A DNA stretch of 64,000 bases from Sphingobacterium sp. R2 (GTDB lineage: Bacteria; Bacteroidota; Bacteroidia; Sphingobacteriales; Sphingobacteriaceae). How positions within the stretch are numbered: the first letter of the stretch is position 1; every line of letters starts with the position of its first letter. Below are positions 18,990 to 28,773 of the stretch, piece by piece. The translations under genes and the position numbers were made by a program. Below the pieces are notes generated by a model that was given only the letters and a program-made list of their open reading frames with translations, did not search any database and had not been told where the DNA came from. Location: NCBI RefSeq assembly GCF_040760075.1, contig NZ_CP142884.1, positions 930,001 through 994,000 on the forward strand, read 5' to 3'.

Positions 18990-19020
18990 CAAATATAACA
19001 GGAAATCTTTTTAAATCAAG
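18990..19020 (-). promoter_or_regulatory. promoter for the DUF4198/TonB receptor cluster
   Basis: On the minus strand CTTG (19020-19017) and TATATTTG (18997-18990) are 19 bases apart, close to the Bacteroidota consensus. The start would be near 18984, making a leader of about 270 bases before the DUF4198 ATG at 18712. Confidence 0.6.
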
Positions 19021-19090
19021 TATAATTTTTATTTTACAGTATTTTATCTTCTTGGGTTAAGAAAAACTGCGGGGCGAATGGAAGAAAAGT

Positions 19091-19903
19091 TTAAGAAGAA
19101 AGGGCCGCAGGCATTGAAAATACAGCTAAATGTTGTTCGAGCACATGTTTTAGGTCGAACAACTCAGTTTCCTGATACCGCGTTGCGACATGGAGCTTGA
19201 TGTGTTCGCAATGCGGTTCGAACGTTTGCTGTACAAGATCAACCGTATTGTTTTCACCCGAGAGGTGAGTAAGAATAAGATGTTTAAGACGTTTTGTTTT
19301 ATGGGCATTAAAAAGTTCAACGGCAACCCGATTTGAAAGATGGCCCCATCCACTACTAATCCTATTTTTAAGAAAATAGGAGTATCGGCCTATCCGCAAC
19401 ATATCTTCATCATAATTTGATTCCAGAAGCAATACATCAGAATGCTGGATAACATGTTGTACATTTTCACAGGGGCGTCCTATATCGGTCAATATCCCAA
19501 TATTGTATGTTCCATCCGAAACAAGAAAGCTGCACGGTTCTTTGGCATCGTGATATTTGGGAATACCATACACTTTGAGCCCCCCTATTTCGACAACTTC
19601 ATCGTGACTTATGAGATGGACCAAATGAGATGGAAGCTGCAATCTGGTACCCTCATAACTACCTTTAGTGATATAAACCGGTAGATTATATTTTTTAGCG
19701 AATACAGATAGCCCCCTTATATGATCAGAATGCTCGTGAGTAATGAAAATTGCTTTGATCTGCGTGGGTAAAATACCTAAATTATACATCCGAAGGTGAA
19801 TATGTTTACTGTTGATACCAGCATCTATCAAAATAGCAGAATCATCTTTAGCGACATAATAACAGTTTCCATTACTTCCAGAGGCGATTGCGCAATATTT
19901 CAT
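19091..19903 (-). CDS. MBL-fold metallo-hydrolase, WalJ/YycJ-like
   Basis: This 270-residue cytosolic protein has the metallo-beta-lactamase signature FITHEHSDHIRGL (His56, His58, Asp60, His61) and the later metal ligands in YHDAKEP and near LILTHLSGEN. The opening MKYCAIASGSNGNCYYV is typical of the YycJ/WalJ group, reported as a 5'-3' exonuclease active in DNA repair. Length is normal. It is a single gene with its own promoter at 19941-19972, tail-to-tail with nothing. The group assignment is good, the exact activity less so. Confidence 0.85.
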   Translation of the reverse strand: MKYCAIASGSNGNCYYVAKDDSAILIDAGINSKHIHLRMYNLGILPTQIKAIFITHEHSDHIRGLSVFAKKYNLPVYITKGSYEGTRLQLPSHLVHLISHDEVVEIGGLKVYGIPKYHDAKEPCSFLVSDGTYNIGILTDIGRPCENVQHVIQHSDVLLLESNYDEDMLRIGRYSYFLKNRISSGWGHLSNRVAVELFNAHKTKRLKHLILTHLSGENNTVDLVQQTFEPHCEHIKLHVATRYQETELFDLKHVLEQHLAVFSMPAALSS

Positions 19904-19940
19904 TCGTAGACTTTATTTTTAAGAATATATATTAACGCCT

Positions 19941-19972
19941 CAAAGATACAAAAAACAAAAAGACTCAGACAA
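19941..19972 (-). promoter_or_regulatory. promoter of the MBL hydrolase gene
   Basis: On the minus strand TTG (19972-19970) and TATCTTTG (19948-19941) are separated by 21 bases. The ATG at 19903 lies about 30 bases after the predicted start. Confidence 0.55.
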
Positions 19973-19975
19973 TCA

Positions 19976-21403
19976 TTAACATTCGGGCAAACTCAAAGGA
20001 ATATTGACGGCAAGTCCGCCATCGGCTGTTTCTTTATATTTAGCGTTCATATCAAGAGCCGTCTCCCACATCGTCTTGACCACAGTATCCAAACTAACCT
20101 TTGCTTTATCCGGGTTCGATTGTAACGCCAATTGTGCAGCAGTGATCGCTTTAATAGCACCCATTGTATTGCGTTCAATACATGGGATCTGAACTAACCC
20201 ACCGATTGGATCGCATGTCAATCCGAGATGATGCTCCATAGCAATCTCGGCAGCCATCAACACCTGGCGCTGCGATCCACCCAGCACTTCGGTCAACGCT
20301 CCGGCAGCCATGGCCGAGGAAACCCCGATCTCTGCCTGACAGCCTCCCATTGCAGCAGAAATGGTTGCATTTTTTTTAAAAATTGAACCAATTTCAGATG
20401 CTGTAAGAATAAACTGTATAATTTTATTTTCACGCATTCCGTCGTGGAATGTGATATAATACTGCAATACGGCCGGGATAACACCTGATGCGCCGTTAGT
20501 AGGGGCTGTTACCACACGTCCGAAAGATGCGTTTTCTTCATTGACGGCAAGCGCAAAACAACTTACCCAATCCAGAATATATTGAAAGTTTTGTCCTCCT
20601 TCACGAATTGCGCCTACCCAAGACGTATAATCCCGATAGGTACGCCCCTGCATTAATTTCTTATTTAGCTTAGCCGCTCTTCTTTCGACATTTAGTCCTC
20701 CGGGCAATGTCCCTCCTGTATGGCAGCCACGGTAGATACACTCCTGTATCGTTTGATAAATAGTTAATACCCCCGCTAGCGTTTCGCTCTCTTCGCGCCA
20801 TGCACATTCATTTTCAAGGACCAGCTCGGAAATTTTCAATCCAGTTTTCATTGTCCAATGCAGGAGTTCCTGCGCAGTATCTACAGGAAATGGAAGGTCT
20901 ACTTCCGATAAAACACCTTCGGTATCATTTTCTTGCACGACAAAACCACCACCTATAGAATAATAGGTTTCACTAATTGCTTTCCCATTGGATAGAAAAG
21001 CCTGAAAAGTAACAGCATTCGGATGAAAAGGTAAGCTTTCGGCATATAAAAAAAGTAAATCTTCCGGGTAGGAAAATGGAATGGTTCGTTCCCCAGCGAC
21101 TTGGAGTTCACGGCTTGCCTTGATATGGTCCACTTTCGGCGTAACTTGATTAACATCAAAGGTGACGGGATCATCTCCGCTCAATCCTAATAGAACAGCA
21201 ATATCAGTACCGTGCCCAGCCCCCGTCTTAGCTAAAGAACCATAAAGCAAAATTTTAACCTGTTCGATGTCGTTTAATACACCATTTGACTTGAGTACTG
21301 CGGTAAATTGCTGCGCTGCACGCCACGGTCCTAAGGTATGTGAACTAGAGGGTCCTATACCAATCTTAAACATATCAAAAACGGAAATCTGTTCTTTGCT
21401 CAT
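19976..21403 (-). CDS. sdaA: L-serine ammonia-lyase (single-chain, iron-sulfur)
   Basis: This enzyme deaminates L-serine to pyruvate and ammonia using a [4Fe-4S] cluster, in the cytoplasm. The 475-residue chain joins both domains: an N-terminal beta/ACT-like domain (1-160, with [15 protein letters not shown] near residue 12) and the catalytic alpha domain. Cluster cysteines are likely those in [27 protein letters not shown] and the C-terminal region. Length agrees with E. coli SdaA (about 454). It stands alone and its stop is 33 bases before the MBL gene promoter. The call is secure. Confidence 0.93.
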   Translation of the reverse strand: MSKEQISVFDMFKIGIGPSSSHTLGPWRAAQQFTAVLKSNGVLNDIEQVKILLYGSLAKTGAGHGTDIAVLLGLSGDDPVTFDVNQVTPKVDHIKASRELQVAGERTIPFSYPEDLLFLYAESLPFHPNAVTFQAFLSNGKAISETYYSIGGGFVVQENDTEGVLSEVDLPFPVDTAQELLHWTMKTGLKISELVLENECAWREESETLAGVLTIYQTIQECIYRGCHTGGTLPGGLNVERRAAKLNKKLMQGRTYRDYTSWVGAIREGGQNFQYILDWVSCFALAVNEENASFGRVVTAPTNGASGVIPAVLQYYITFHDGMRENKIIQFILTASEIGSIFKKNATISAAMGGCQAEIGVSSAMAAGALTEVLGGSQRQVLMAAEIAMEHHLGLTCDPIGGLVQIPCIERNTMGAIKAITAAQLALQSNPDKAKVSLDTVVKTMWETALDMNAKYKETADGGLAVNIPLSLPEC

Positions 21404-21592
21404 AATTTTTTTTATTGCGGTCAGCCGATCAAGTCACTACTTTATTAAAAACCGCATCTAAATTAGTACAAATAAAGTACAATGTTACCTGCAATTGCAT
21501 TATTATCAATTTGAAAACCAAGCTCACGTTCTTTTAGCAAGTATCCAACAAACATCTTACATTTTTTAGCGAAAAAGTAAGAAATGCTTCCC

Positions 21593-21600
21593 TATCTTTG
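21593..21600 (+). promoter_or_regulatory. -7 box TATCTTTG of the GHL10 gene
   Basis: TATCTTTG matches the phylum's -7 consensus. A start near 21605 would leave only a 14-base leader before ATG 21619 and excludes the upstream TTG at 21598 as the start codon. No clear -33 element is visible. Confidence 0.5.
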
Positions 21601-21618
21601 TTGGCTATAATTTATAGG

Positions 21619-23166
21619 ATGACGGGAAAAACAGTTTTATATTCTTTTTTTACATTTTTTATTTGTTCCTTTTCGATTAGATCGCATTCTCAGCAGCTCC
21701 CTAAGCGGGAGTTTCGCGGTGTATGGGTTGCAACGATAGGTAACATAGACTGGCCCTCCGTGAAGGCTGGCAATAATGTTGCCAAGCAAAAACAGGAATT
21801 TATTGATTTACTGGACCAGCATCGTAGTGCGGGACTGAATGCGATTATTCTGCAAGTGCGTCCTGCGGCAGACGCCTTCTATGCAAAAGGCAGAGAGCTT
21901 TGGAGTAGATACTTAACGGGAAAACAGGGATTGGCACCTTCTCCATTTTATGATCCTTTGGAATTTGCAATCAATGAGGCACACAAGAGAGGAATGGAAC
22001 TTCATGCCTGGTTCAATCCGTATCGTGCTTCAACTACGTTAAATCCCGCTCATTTTTCGGAAGACCATATTACCAAGCGTCACCCTGAATGGTTCTTCAC
22101 TTATGCCGGCAAAAAACTTTTCAATCCCGGGATTCCCGAAGTACGTAAATATATTATTGATGTGATTATGGATGTGGTTAAGAACTACGATGTAGACGGA
22201 ATCCACTTCGATGACTATTTCTACCCCTATCCTGATAACAGAAATACGCCCGTACCGGATCAGATTACTTTTGGTCAATATAATAATGGGATTGAAAAAA
22301 TTGACGACTGGCGACGCAACAACGTCAACCTTTTGGTACGCGACCTTGGTGTTGCTATCAAAAAGGTAAAGCCCTATGTCAAATACGGTATCAGTCCTTG
22401 TGGTGTATGGGACAACAAAGAAAACAATAGTGCTGGTTCGGAGACCCGCGGACTGAGCGCTTATCGGGAGTTATATGCTGATGGTGTTAAATGGATGCAG
22501 GAAGGTTGGATCGATTATATCAATCCGCAGATCTATTTTCCTTTCAAAAATCGAGCAGCGGCGTATGAGATCTTAGTTGACTGGTGGCAGAAACACACCT
22601 ATGGCCGCCATTTTTATGTGGGCCATGGTGCTTACCGTGTTACCGAAAATAAGATCGGCTGGACAGACCGAAGTCAAATTCCGAGACAGGTACGCCACTT
22701 AAGGGAGGAACACAATGTGGAAGGAAGTATTTATTTTAGTTCCAAATCGCTTACGGATAACCTCGCTGGGTTGCAGGACTCTATGCGGAATGAACTATAC
22801 CGAAGCCCTGCTTTACCACCTGCGATGCCTTGGCTAGACAGTATTCCACCGAATGCACCCTTTGGTCTTTTAGTGAAAAAATCGCCCAATGCTAAAATGA
22901 ACACCCTATTTTGGCAAAAGCCAGATATGGCAAGCGATGGGGACTCTGCCTATGGTTATGTAATCTATCGATTCAACCTCGATGAAAAAGTCGGCATCCA
23001 GGATCCGGGAAAAATTATCTTTATCACCTTTGACGGAGATAAGCTTCAGTATACCGATGACGACATCAAACCGCACCAACAGTATAAATATGTCGTGACG
23101 GCAATAGACCGAATGAAAAATGAAAGTAAGCCGTCTGATAGTAGGACAGCCATCGAAGAGAATTAA
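21619..23166 (+). CDS. exported glycosyl hydrolase-like protein (GHL10/DUF187)
   Basis: From ATG 21619 the protein has 515 residues. A signal peptide (MTGKTVLYSFFTFFICSFS, cleavage after SHSQ) is followed by the GHL10 TIM-barrel (about 30-360). Conserved blocks are EFRGVWVATIGNIDWPS, ILQVRPAADAFY, HAWFNPYR, VDGIHFDDYFYPYP (probable catalytic acid region) and WIDYINPQIYFPF. A C-terminal fibronectin-type segment runs from about 430. Such proteins are thought to act on peptidoglycan or related glycans outside the cytoplasmic membrane. It converges with the GH3 gene at 23260, another predicted cell-wall enzyme. Confidence 0.88.
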   Translation: MTGKTVLYSFFTFFICSFSIRSHSQQLPKREFRGVWVATIGNIDWPSVKAGNNVAKQKQEFIDLLDQHRSAGLNAIILQVRPAADAFYAKGRELWSRYLTGKQGLAPSPFYDPLEFAINEAHKRGMELHAWFNPYRASTTLNPAHFSEDHITKRHPEWFFTYAGKKLFNPGIPEVRKYIIDVIMDVVKNYDVDGIHFDDYFYPYPDNRNTPVPDQITFGQYNNGIEKIDDWRRNNVNLLVRDLGVAIKKVKPYVKYGISPCGVWDNKENNSAGSETRGLSAYRELYADGVKWMQEGWIDYINPQIYFPFKNRAAAYEILVDWWQKHTYGRHFYVGHGAYRVTENKIGWTDRSQIPRQVRHLREEHNVEGSIYFSSKSLTDNLAGLQDSMRNELYRSPALPPAMPWLDSIPPNAPFGLLVKKSPNAKMNTLFWQKPDMASDGDSAYGYVIYRFNLDEKVGIQDPGKIIFITFDGDKLQYTDDDIKPHQQYKYVVTAIDRMKNESKPSDSRTAIEEN

Positions 23167-23259
23167 ACTAAACTTTAAAAAAACACCCCTTCCTGAATGG
23201 TTTTGCTTTGCAGGGAGACCATTTTGGGAAGAGGCGCTTTTTGGGTGATGCTATAAACT

Positions 23260-24966
23260 TTATTTGCCCTGCCCGTATTTAAATTTCTTATTAATTGTTA
23301 CAGGGAGCTTGCCTTTCGGGATATTATGCCCTAAAATCGTTTTTACTGCTGCTTTCTGCATGAATGCATCATTCTGATAGGCGAGCAAAATGGTCTTCGC
23401 CTTTTTTGCCGCTTCAAAATCATTTAATGCATAAGCATTAGTAAATAAGGTCAAGATTGATTTTTTTGCAAATTTCTTCATCAACCCTTGCACATCTTTA
23501 TTTAACACCATCGTTGGGCGCGGACGAAGTCTTGTATCGTGTACAGCGATAATAAACTGCTTATTCTTTTTAATTTCTTTTGTCAAACGCTTAATGTCAT
23601 CTTTACTCATACTATCAGTGATGAAATATTGTGTTTCATTGGTCAGCGCAGCTCCTAATTCATTTTGAAAAGTTTGGTTGGCGGTGATTCCGATATTGAT
23701 AATAGCGGTGGGTAAATCTTTCTTGAATGACTTCAATTTTTCTGTCGAGTTCAATGCGGTTATTGCTGCATCTGAAAGTTCATCAATAAGCTGAACTGCC
23801 GAGGCACGGTGTAGATCACTGTATAGATTATGTAAAACAGTTGCCTGGTATTTATCTAAACCAAGCCATAATTTAGCGGCGAGCACTCTTTTGACGCGCG
23901 CATCAATATCGGCCTGGGAAATACGTCCCGCTTCAATCGCTTTTATTATTAAATCGATTGCCCGTTTGCTATTTTCCGACACTTCAAGTAGATCATGGCC
24001 TGCAATAATGGCCTGTACATCGGCTTCACCGTTTGGAAAAAATTTCTTCACGCCTTTCATGTCCATCGCATCTGTAACGGTTAGTCCTTTGAATCCAAGT
24101 TCATTACGTAAAAGATCGGTAACAACCTTCTTGGAAATAGAGGATGGCATATTAGGAGTGTCGTCCAAACTCGGAATATTCATGTGAGCCACCATAACAG
24201 CGGGAGCACCAGCTTTGATCAGCTCTTTGAAAGGATACATTTCAAGGCTATCCAATCGCTTTTTATCAAAAGGAAGCTGCGGCAGATCGTAATGTGAATC
24301 CACGTCGGTATCTCCATGACCAGGGAAATGCTTGATGGAAGCCAATATTCCACCATCCACCATACCCTCCATATAAGCCCTTGCCTTTTGGGTCACATTA
24401 TATTTATTGTCACCAAAAGAACGGATACCTATTACTGGATTTTTGGGGTTATTGTTGATATCTACGTCGGGCGCAAAATTAAAATGCATCCCTATGCGAT
24501 GAAAATCTAAGGCAACCTCACGCCCCATACGATAGATTAACTTATTATCCTGCACGGCGCCTAATGTCATTTGATAAGGAAATGACAAAGTAGAGTCCGG
24601 CATGCGCATACCCAAACCCCATTCGCCATCAAATGTCATCATCAAAGGAACCTTAGATAGTGACTGATACCGATTAAACATGTCTACATGTCGTACTGGA
24701 CCGCCCTGGAATACGACCAGCCCCCCTAAATGCTCGTCTTGTATCACCTGTGCGACGGAGTCAATATACTTTTGGCCCAGGTTGGTGTGTGCACGAACTA
24801 AAAATAACTGAGCAACTTTTTCTTTTGGTGTCAAAGTATTGAATACCGAATCTACCCATTCATGCTGAGAGTTAATATAGCGCACAAAATCTTTTTTATC
24901 CTGAGCTTTCAAGAAAGGAATTGTGCCGACTAATGCCAATATTGCCAGACCGAATTTTTTGAACAT
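23260..24966 (-). CDS. exported GH3 glycosidase, NagZ-like beta-N-acetylhexosaminidase
   Basis: The 568-residue protein has a signal peptide (about 1-21, ending LKAQ). The GH3 barrel carries KHFPGHGDTDVDSHYDLP (the substrate-binding and acid/base His loop) and the nucleophile Asp in LTVTDAMDMKGV. The region after residue 390 is a GH3 C-terminal alpha/beta domain, longer than in cytosolic E. coli NagZ (341 residues). It would remove GlcNAc from peptidoglycan fragments in the periplasm. In this phylum such proteins are often fused to a beta-lactamase domain, which is absent here. Confidence 0.87.
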   Translation of the reverse strand: MFKKFGLAILALVGTIPFLKAQDKKDFVRYINSQHEWVDSVFNTLTPKEKVAQLFLVRAHTNLGQKYIDSVAQVIQDEHLGGLVVFQGGPVRHVDMFNRYQSLSKVPLMMTFDGEWGLGMRMPDSTLSFPYQMTLGAVQDNKLIYRMGREVALDFHRIGMHFNFAPDVDINNNPKNPVIGIRSFGDNKYNVTQKARAYMEGMVDGGILASIKHFPGHGDTDVDSHYDLPQLPFDKKRLDSLEMYPFKELIKAGAPAVMVAHMNIPSLDDTPNMPSSISKKVVTDLLRNELGFKGLTVTDAMDMKGVKKFFPNGEADVQAIIAGHDLLEVSENSKRAIDLIIKAIEAGRISQADIDARVKRVLAAKLWLGLDKYQATVLHNLYSDLHRASAVQLIDELSDAAITALNSTEKLKSFKKDLPTAIINIGITANQTFQNELGAALTNETQYFITDSMSKDDIKRLTKEIKKNKQFIIAVHDTRLRPRPTMVLNKDVQGLMKKFAKKSILTLFTNAYALNDFEAAKKAKTILLAYQNDAFMQKAAVKTILGHNIPKGKLPVTINKKFKYGQGK

Positions 24967-25231
24967 AAATTAGTTTGTATAATGTATTTAAAAGTACTAA
25001 GAACGCTATTATTTTGGAGAATAAGAAATTGTTTCTGCAATATTTTTATTTAAAAACGCATAAAACGGCATTTTCATAAGATCATTAGCTGTAAAAAGTT
25101 TCCACAAGATTTGGAGGGGCAGCAAAGGTACTGACGCGATGAATTAAAGGAAATAAAATGCGAGGCGACAATTGAATCCCACGATCAACAAAACAGTTTT
25201 TTGGCAAAAGCCACTCATTGAATTTTCTATG

Positions 25232-25774
25232 CTAAATCAGGTTATACTTTTTCTCTAAAAACAGGGTCAGTTCCATGGTATTCTCCAATTCTCCGATAGC
25301 TTCTTTTTTCCATAAGGTATCTATGATCAGCAATAAGAACTCAGTTTCAAACTCAGGACTTTCATAACCTAATTCTTTAAAAGCACGATGAATAATGGGC
25401 TGGACCGGTTTCATAAACTGTTCATGCTGCTGTTTTGAAAATGGATGATGAGACAAACGCTCCTGCAATCGCCAAAATATGGGTTCTGCACTCACCAGCT
25501 TACTTGGGAGATTGATCATTGTGCGCAGAAATTCTTTTGGTTCGCGATAGGTCATCATGCCGCGGTGATGGGTAAGCACTTTGCGATATCCTGATTTAAT
25601 CAAATAAACCAACAGCGCATCTTTGTTTCCAAAATGTTTAAAGATCAACGCTTCAGAGACGCCAGCATTTTGGGCAATCGTTTTGGTAGAGGTATTTGTA
25701 TAGCCTTGATCTGAGAAAAGCAGCAATGCTTCTTTCATAATACGCTCTTTTCTACTCAAAACACTTTCTTTCAT
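25232..25774 (-). CDS. TetR/AcrR family regulator
   Basis: The 180-residue protein has a TetR DNA-binding domain in the first 60 residues (EALLLFSDQGYTNTSTKTIAQ and VSEALIFKHFGNKDALL, helix-turn-helix about 29-48) and a helical ligand-binding region behind it. A 37-base near-palindrome lies only 17 bases upstream of its ATG (25791-25827) and is the obvious autoregulatory site. The outer-membrane receptor gene at 25992 diverges from it and is a candidate target, but the operator is nearer to this gene. The ligand is unknown. Confidence 0.88.
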   Translation of the reverse strand: MKESVLSRKERIMKEALLLFSDQGYTNTSTKTIAQNAGVSEALIFKHFGNKDALLVYLIKSGYRKVLTHHRGMMTYREPKEFLRTMINLPSKLVSAEPIFWRLQERLSHHPFSKQQHEQFMKPVQPIIHRAFKELGYESPEFETEFLLLIIDTLWKKEAIGELENTMELTLFLEKKYNLI

Positions 25775-25790
25775 CTTTTATTCCTTTTAT

Positions 25791-25827
25791 CAAAACCATA
25801 TAACACTACATCTGCTATACGGTTTTG
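25791..25827. promoter_or_regulatory. near-perfect 15-bp inverted repeat, TetR operator candidate
   Basis: CAAAACCATATAACA (25791-25805) and TGCTATACGGTTTTG (25813-25827) match as an inverted repeat at 13 of 15 positions with a 7-base spacer. The size and symmetry suit a TetR dimer site beside the regulator's own gene. Confidence 0.65.
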
Positions 25828-25991
25828 TTTAGCTGACTTTTAATTTCACTGCAAATATATCTAATCTTTCTATTCCCTTGGGGCTATTGTAACCAAAATG
25901 ATAATAATTCGTAACAAATAGTACCCTATTTTTGACAAATCAATTTATGTAACCATTAACCGAATATTAAAACACATTTGCGGCTCAATCA

Positions 25992-28733
25992 ATGAAGATC
26001 AACTTGTGGACTATCTCACTTCTAGCGATCAGTATGTTGTTATTGGGAAAAAATGTCCTAGCCCAGCACTATATTACGGGCACGCTGCTGGATGATAGAA
26101 CATCACGCCCTATCCAAGCTGCAAGTATCACGTTCATCGCGGTGAAAGATTCAATTAAATTTCAGGTTCCTACAGATATTTTAGGCAAGTTTAGCAGCAG
26201 CAAACTTGTCGACGGCGACTATTTGGTTACAGCACAAGCGATGGGCTATGCGACAGACCTTCGCCGCGTTAAGCTACTTGGTAAAACCGTTGACCTTACG
26301 TTCAAACTCAGTAGCGCTGAAATTGTATTGGATGAAATCAACATCGCTGCGAGCAGTATACAGGTTAAAGGGGATACGCTCGAATTTGATACGAAGAAAT
26401 ATGTTACACAAGATTTTGCAGATGCCGACGAATTGATCAAACAGATTCCTGGGGTTGAAATTGATGACGATGGCAATGTTAAAGCTCAGGGTGAGTCCGT
26501 CAATAAGATTATTATTGATGGTCGGGAGTTTTTCAGCACAGATCCTAAAGTGGCGTTGAAAAATCTTCCTGCCGATGTTATTGCTAAGATCCAAATCATT
26601 GATGATAAAACAGAACAAGCGAAATTTAGTGGTTTTGATGATGGAAAACGGATGAAAGTGATCAATATTGTCACCAAACCCGATAAAAGAAAATCCTATT
26701 TCGGCAAGCTCTCTGGGGGGGCAGGTCCTGACCAAAAATATGCCATCAATACAAAGGTAACCAAAATGAATCCTAAACGGCAATATTCAATTGACATCAA
26801 TACCAACAATGTCAATCAGCCCAATGGTTTTGCCCCTCGCGGAAACACAAGAGGCCGCACTGGTCAGGGGGTGACGACACGATTCAATGCGGGCTTTAAT
26901 TATTTGGACCGTTTTTTTGATGACCGGATGGACTTCAATGCCAATTACACCTACAACTATACCGACAACAATGTACTCAGCCAAAGCAAAACAGAATATA
27001 CTGCAGGCAACCGGGCAAACCAAATCAACAATCAGAATCAATTTAACAATACTTACAGCAACAACCATGCACTGTCGGTCCGCGCAAACTGGAAGATAGA
27101 TTCTATTCAAAAGCTGGACTTTCAACCTAATTTCTCCTATCAAAATAACGACAGGAACAGTAGCTCTATGGGTAATACCTTATTAAATCTTGCCGAGATG
27201 CTAAATAGTTCTGACCGCAGGAATAAGAGCTTTGGAGAAAATTTCAACTGGGGCGGAGACCTCACGTATATGCGTAGACTCAACAAACCAGGTCGCACCA
27301 TCAGTTTTAATATCAATGGTTCATTTAGCAGCAATAAAAGCCATGCTGAAAATTTCGCGCTAAACTCGTATTATAAGGATGGTCTATTCAGCCGGGTCGA
27401 TACCGTCAACAACAGAAATTATTCCCTTGGTGACAATAATGGTTTTCGTTCCAAAATTGCCTATACAGAAATGTTAGGTAAATATTCCCGAGTGCAGGGG
27501 AATTATACTTTTCGGAATACTGCACGTTATTCGGACCGGAAGACCTATGGATTCCTAGCTGAAACAGGTCAGCTCGGGGAATTAAAAAACCGTCTTTCCA
27601 ATGAATTTCGAAATGATTTTGTCTACCATAGCGGTGGTGTCTCCTACTTATTTAGCAAAAAAGACAGCATAAGGTTTCAGATTGGCTTAGATTATCAGAC
27701 TGCAGCGCAAGTCAATGACAAATTATTCCCCAATACGCTGACAACAAAAAGTCACTTTACCAGTCTGCTGCCTAATTTGAACTTCCAGTATAATTTCAAT
27801 AAGGACACACGGATTGAGTTTCGTTATAATACGAAGACTAACACACCTTCAATCGAGCAATTGCAGGATTTTATAGACAATCAAAACCCGCTTCGTATCA
27901 GCTCCGGAAACCCAAATCTTAAACAGGAGTATGACCATAACCTTGTCTTGCAATTCAGATCAATCAATAAGGGCACCGGCAAAAGCTTCACCTCTAATTT
28001 TACAGCAGATTTTATTCAACATAAAATCTCCAATACCATTTTCACCACAGATTCGGCATTTACAATCACGGAAGACGTCGTATTGGGACCGGGAGGACAG
28101 TATATCACGCCCGAAAACTTCGATGGAGTTTATAACCTGAAATGGCAGAACAGTCTTGGGTATCGCGTTGAACCGTTGAAGCTCAACTTAAATCTGAACA
28201 ACAATATGTATTTCAACCAGAATTACACTTTGTTGAATCTGGAAAAGGTCAATGCGCAAACATATGGGATAAGTCAACGCATCGGTGTCAATTCAGCATT
28301 CAGTAAAGACGTTATCATTGGATTAGATTACAATGGAAACCTCGCCTTCTCCAAGAACTCCGCAAGCGAGAAATCGAATTATTCGTCCTATAAGCATACC
28401 ATTGGCAATTCCATTGCATTGACCCTATTAAAAACATGGACACTCAATTCAACATTCAACTACCTATACAATGGTAGTATCCTGAATTCACCGAGTACAA
28501 CAAGTTTGCTATGGAACGTTTCTGTGGGCAAAAAACTCTTTAAGCGCAGGAACGCCGAAATCAATCTCACGGTATTTGATCTATTTAATGACAATAAAAA
28601 TATCAATCAGCAGGTCAACGATCTTTGGATACGCGTTTCGGAGTCCAATGCCATAACGCGCTACGCGGTATTAAGTTTCACTTATCATATTCGTGGGCTT
28701 GGCGGAAAATCGGTGATGAAAAATCGTCGTTAA
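25992..28733 (+). CDS. outer-membrane beta-barrel protein (TonB-receptor-like)
   Basis: The 913-residue protein has a signal peptide of about 24 residues (ending VLAQ) and a carboxypeptidase-regulatory-like domain (26-105). A plug-like region (130-245, KQIPGVEIDDDGNVKAQGE and IIIDGREFFSTDPKVALKN) precedes a large Asn-rich barrel. The C-terminal family is the outer-membrane beta-barrel group with frequent N/Y/F patterns. Unlike SusC it has no SusD partner nearby. It diverges from a TetR regulator whose operator lies in the shared intergenic region, so its expression may respond to that regulator. Substrate unknown. Confidence 0.85.
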   Translation: MKINLWTISLLAISMLLLGKNVLAQHYITGTLLDDRTSRPIQAASITFIAVKDSIKFQVPTDILGKFSSSKLVDGDYLVTAQAMGYATDLRRVKLLGKTVDLTFKLSSAEIVLDEINIAASSIQVKGDTLEFDTKKYVTQDFADADELIKQIPGVEIDDDGNVKAQGESVNKIIIDGREFFSTDPKVALKNLPADVIAKIQIIDDKTEQAKFSGFDDGKRMKVINIVTKPDKRKSYFGKLSGGAGPDQKYAINTKVTKMNPKRQYSIDINTNNVNQPNGFAPRGNTRGRTGQGVTTRFNAGFNYLDRFFDDRMDFNANYTYNYTDNNVLSQSKTEYTAGNRANQINNQNQFNNTYSNNHALSVRANWKIDSIQKLDFQPNFSYQNNDRNSSSMGNTLLNLAEMLNSSDRRNKSFGENFNWGGDLTYMRRLNKPGRTISFNINGSFSSNKSHAENFALNSYYKDGLFSRVDTVNNRNYSLGDNNGFRSKIAYTEMLGKYSRVQGNYTFRNTARYSDRKTYGFLAETGQLGELKNRLSNEFRNDFVYHSGGVSYLFSKKDSIRFQIGLDYQTAAQVNDKLFPNTLTTKSHFTSLLPNLNFQYNFNKDTRIEFRYNTKTNTPSIEQLQDFIDNQNPLRISSGNPNLKQEYDHNLVLQFRSINKGTGKSFTSNFTADFIQHKISNTIFTTDSAFTITEDVVLGPGGQYITPENFDGVYNLKWQNSLGYRVEPLKLNLNLNNNMYFNQNYTLLNLEKVNAQTYGISQRIGVNSAFSKDVIIGLDYNGNLAFSKNSASEKSNYSSYKHTIGNSIALTLLKTWTLNSTFNYLYNGSILNSPSTTSLLWNVSVGKKLFKRRNAEINLTVFDLFNDNKNINQQVNDLWIRVSESNAITRYAVLSFTYHIRGLGGKSVMKNRR

Positions 28734-28773
28734 CCTAAATGCCCATTAGATCAATCCACGTGGAACACATCAC

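Noticed and set aside
18713..18990. TPP or cobalamin riboswitch before the DUF4198 gene
   Set aside because: None of the conserved boxes of those classes that I can recognise are present on either strand.
26274..26783. Long minus-strand frame opposite the outer-membrane barrel gene
   Set aside because: It is an antisense shadow of a well-supported coding gene and has no recognisable domain.
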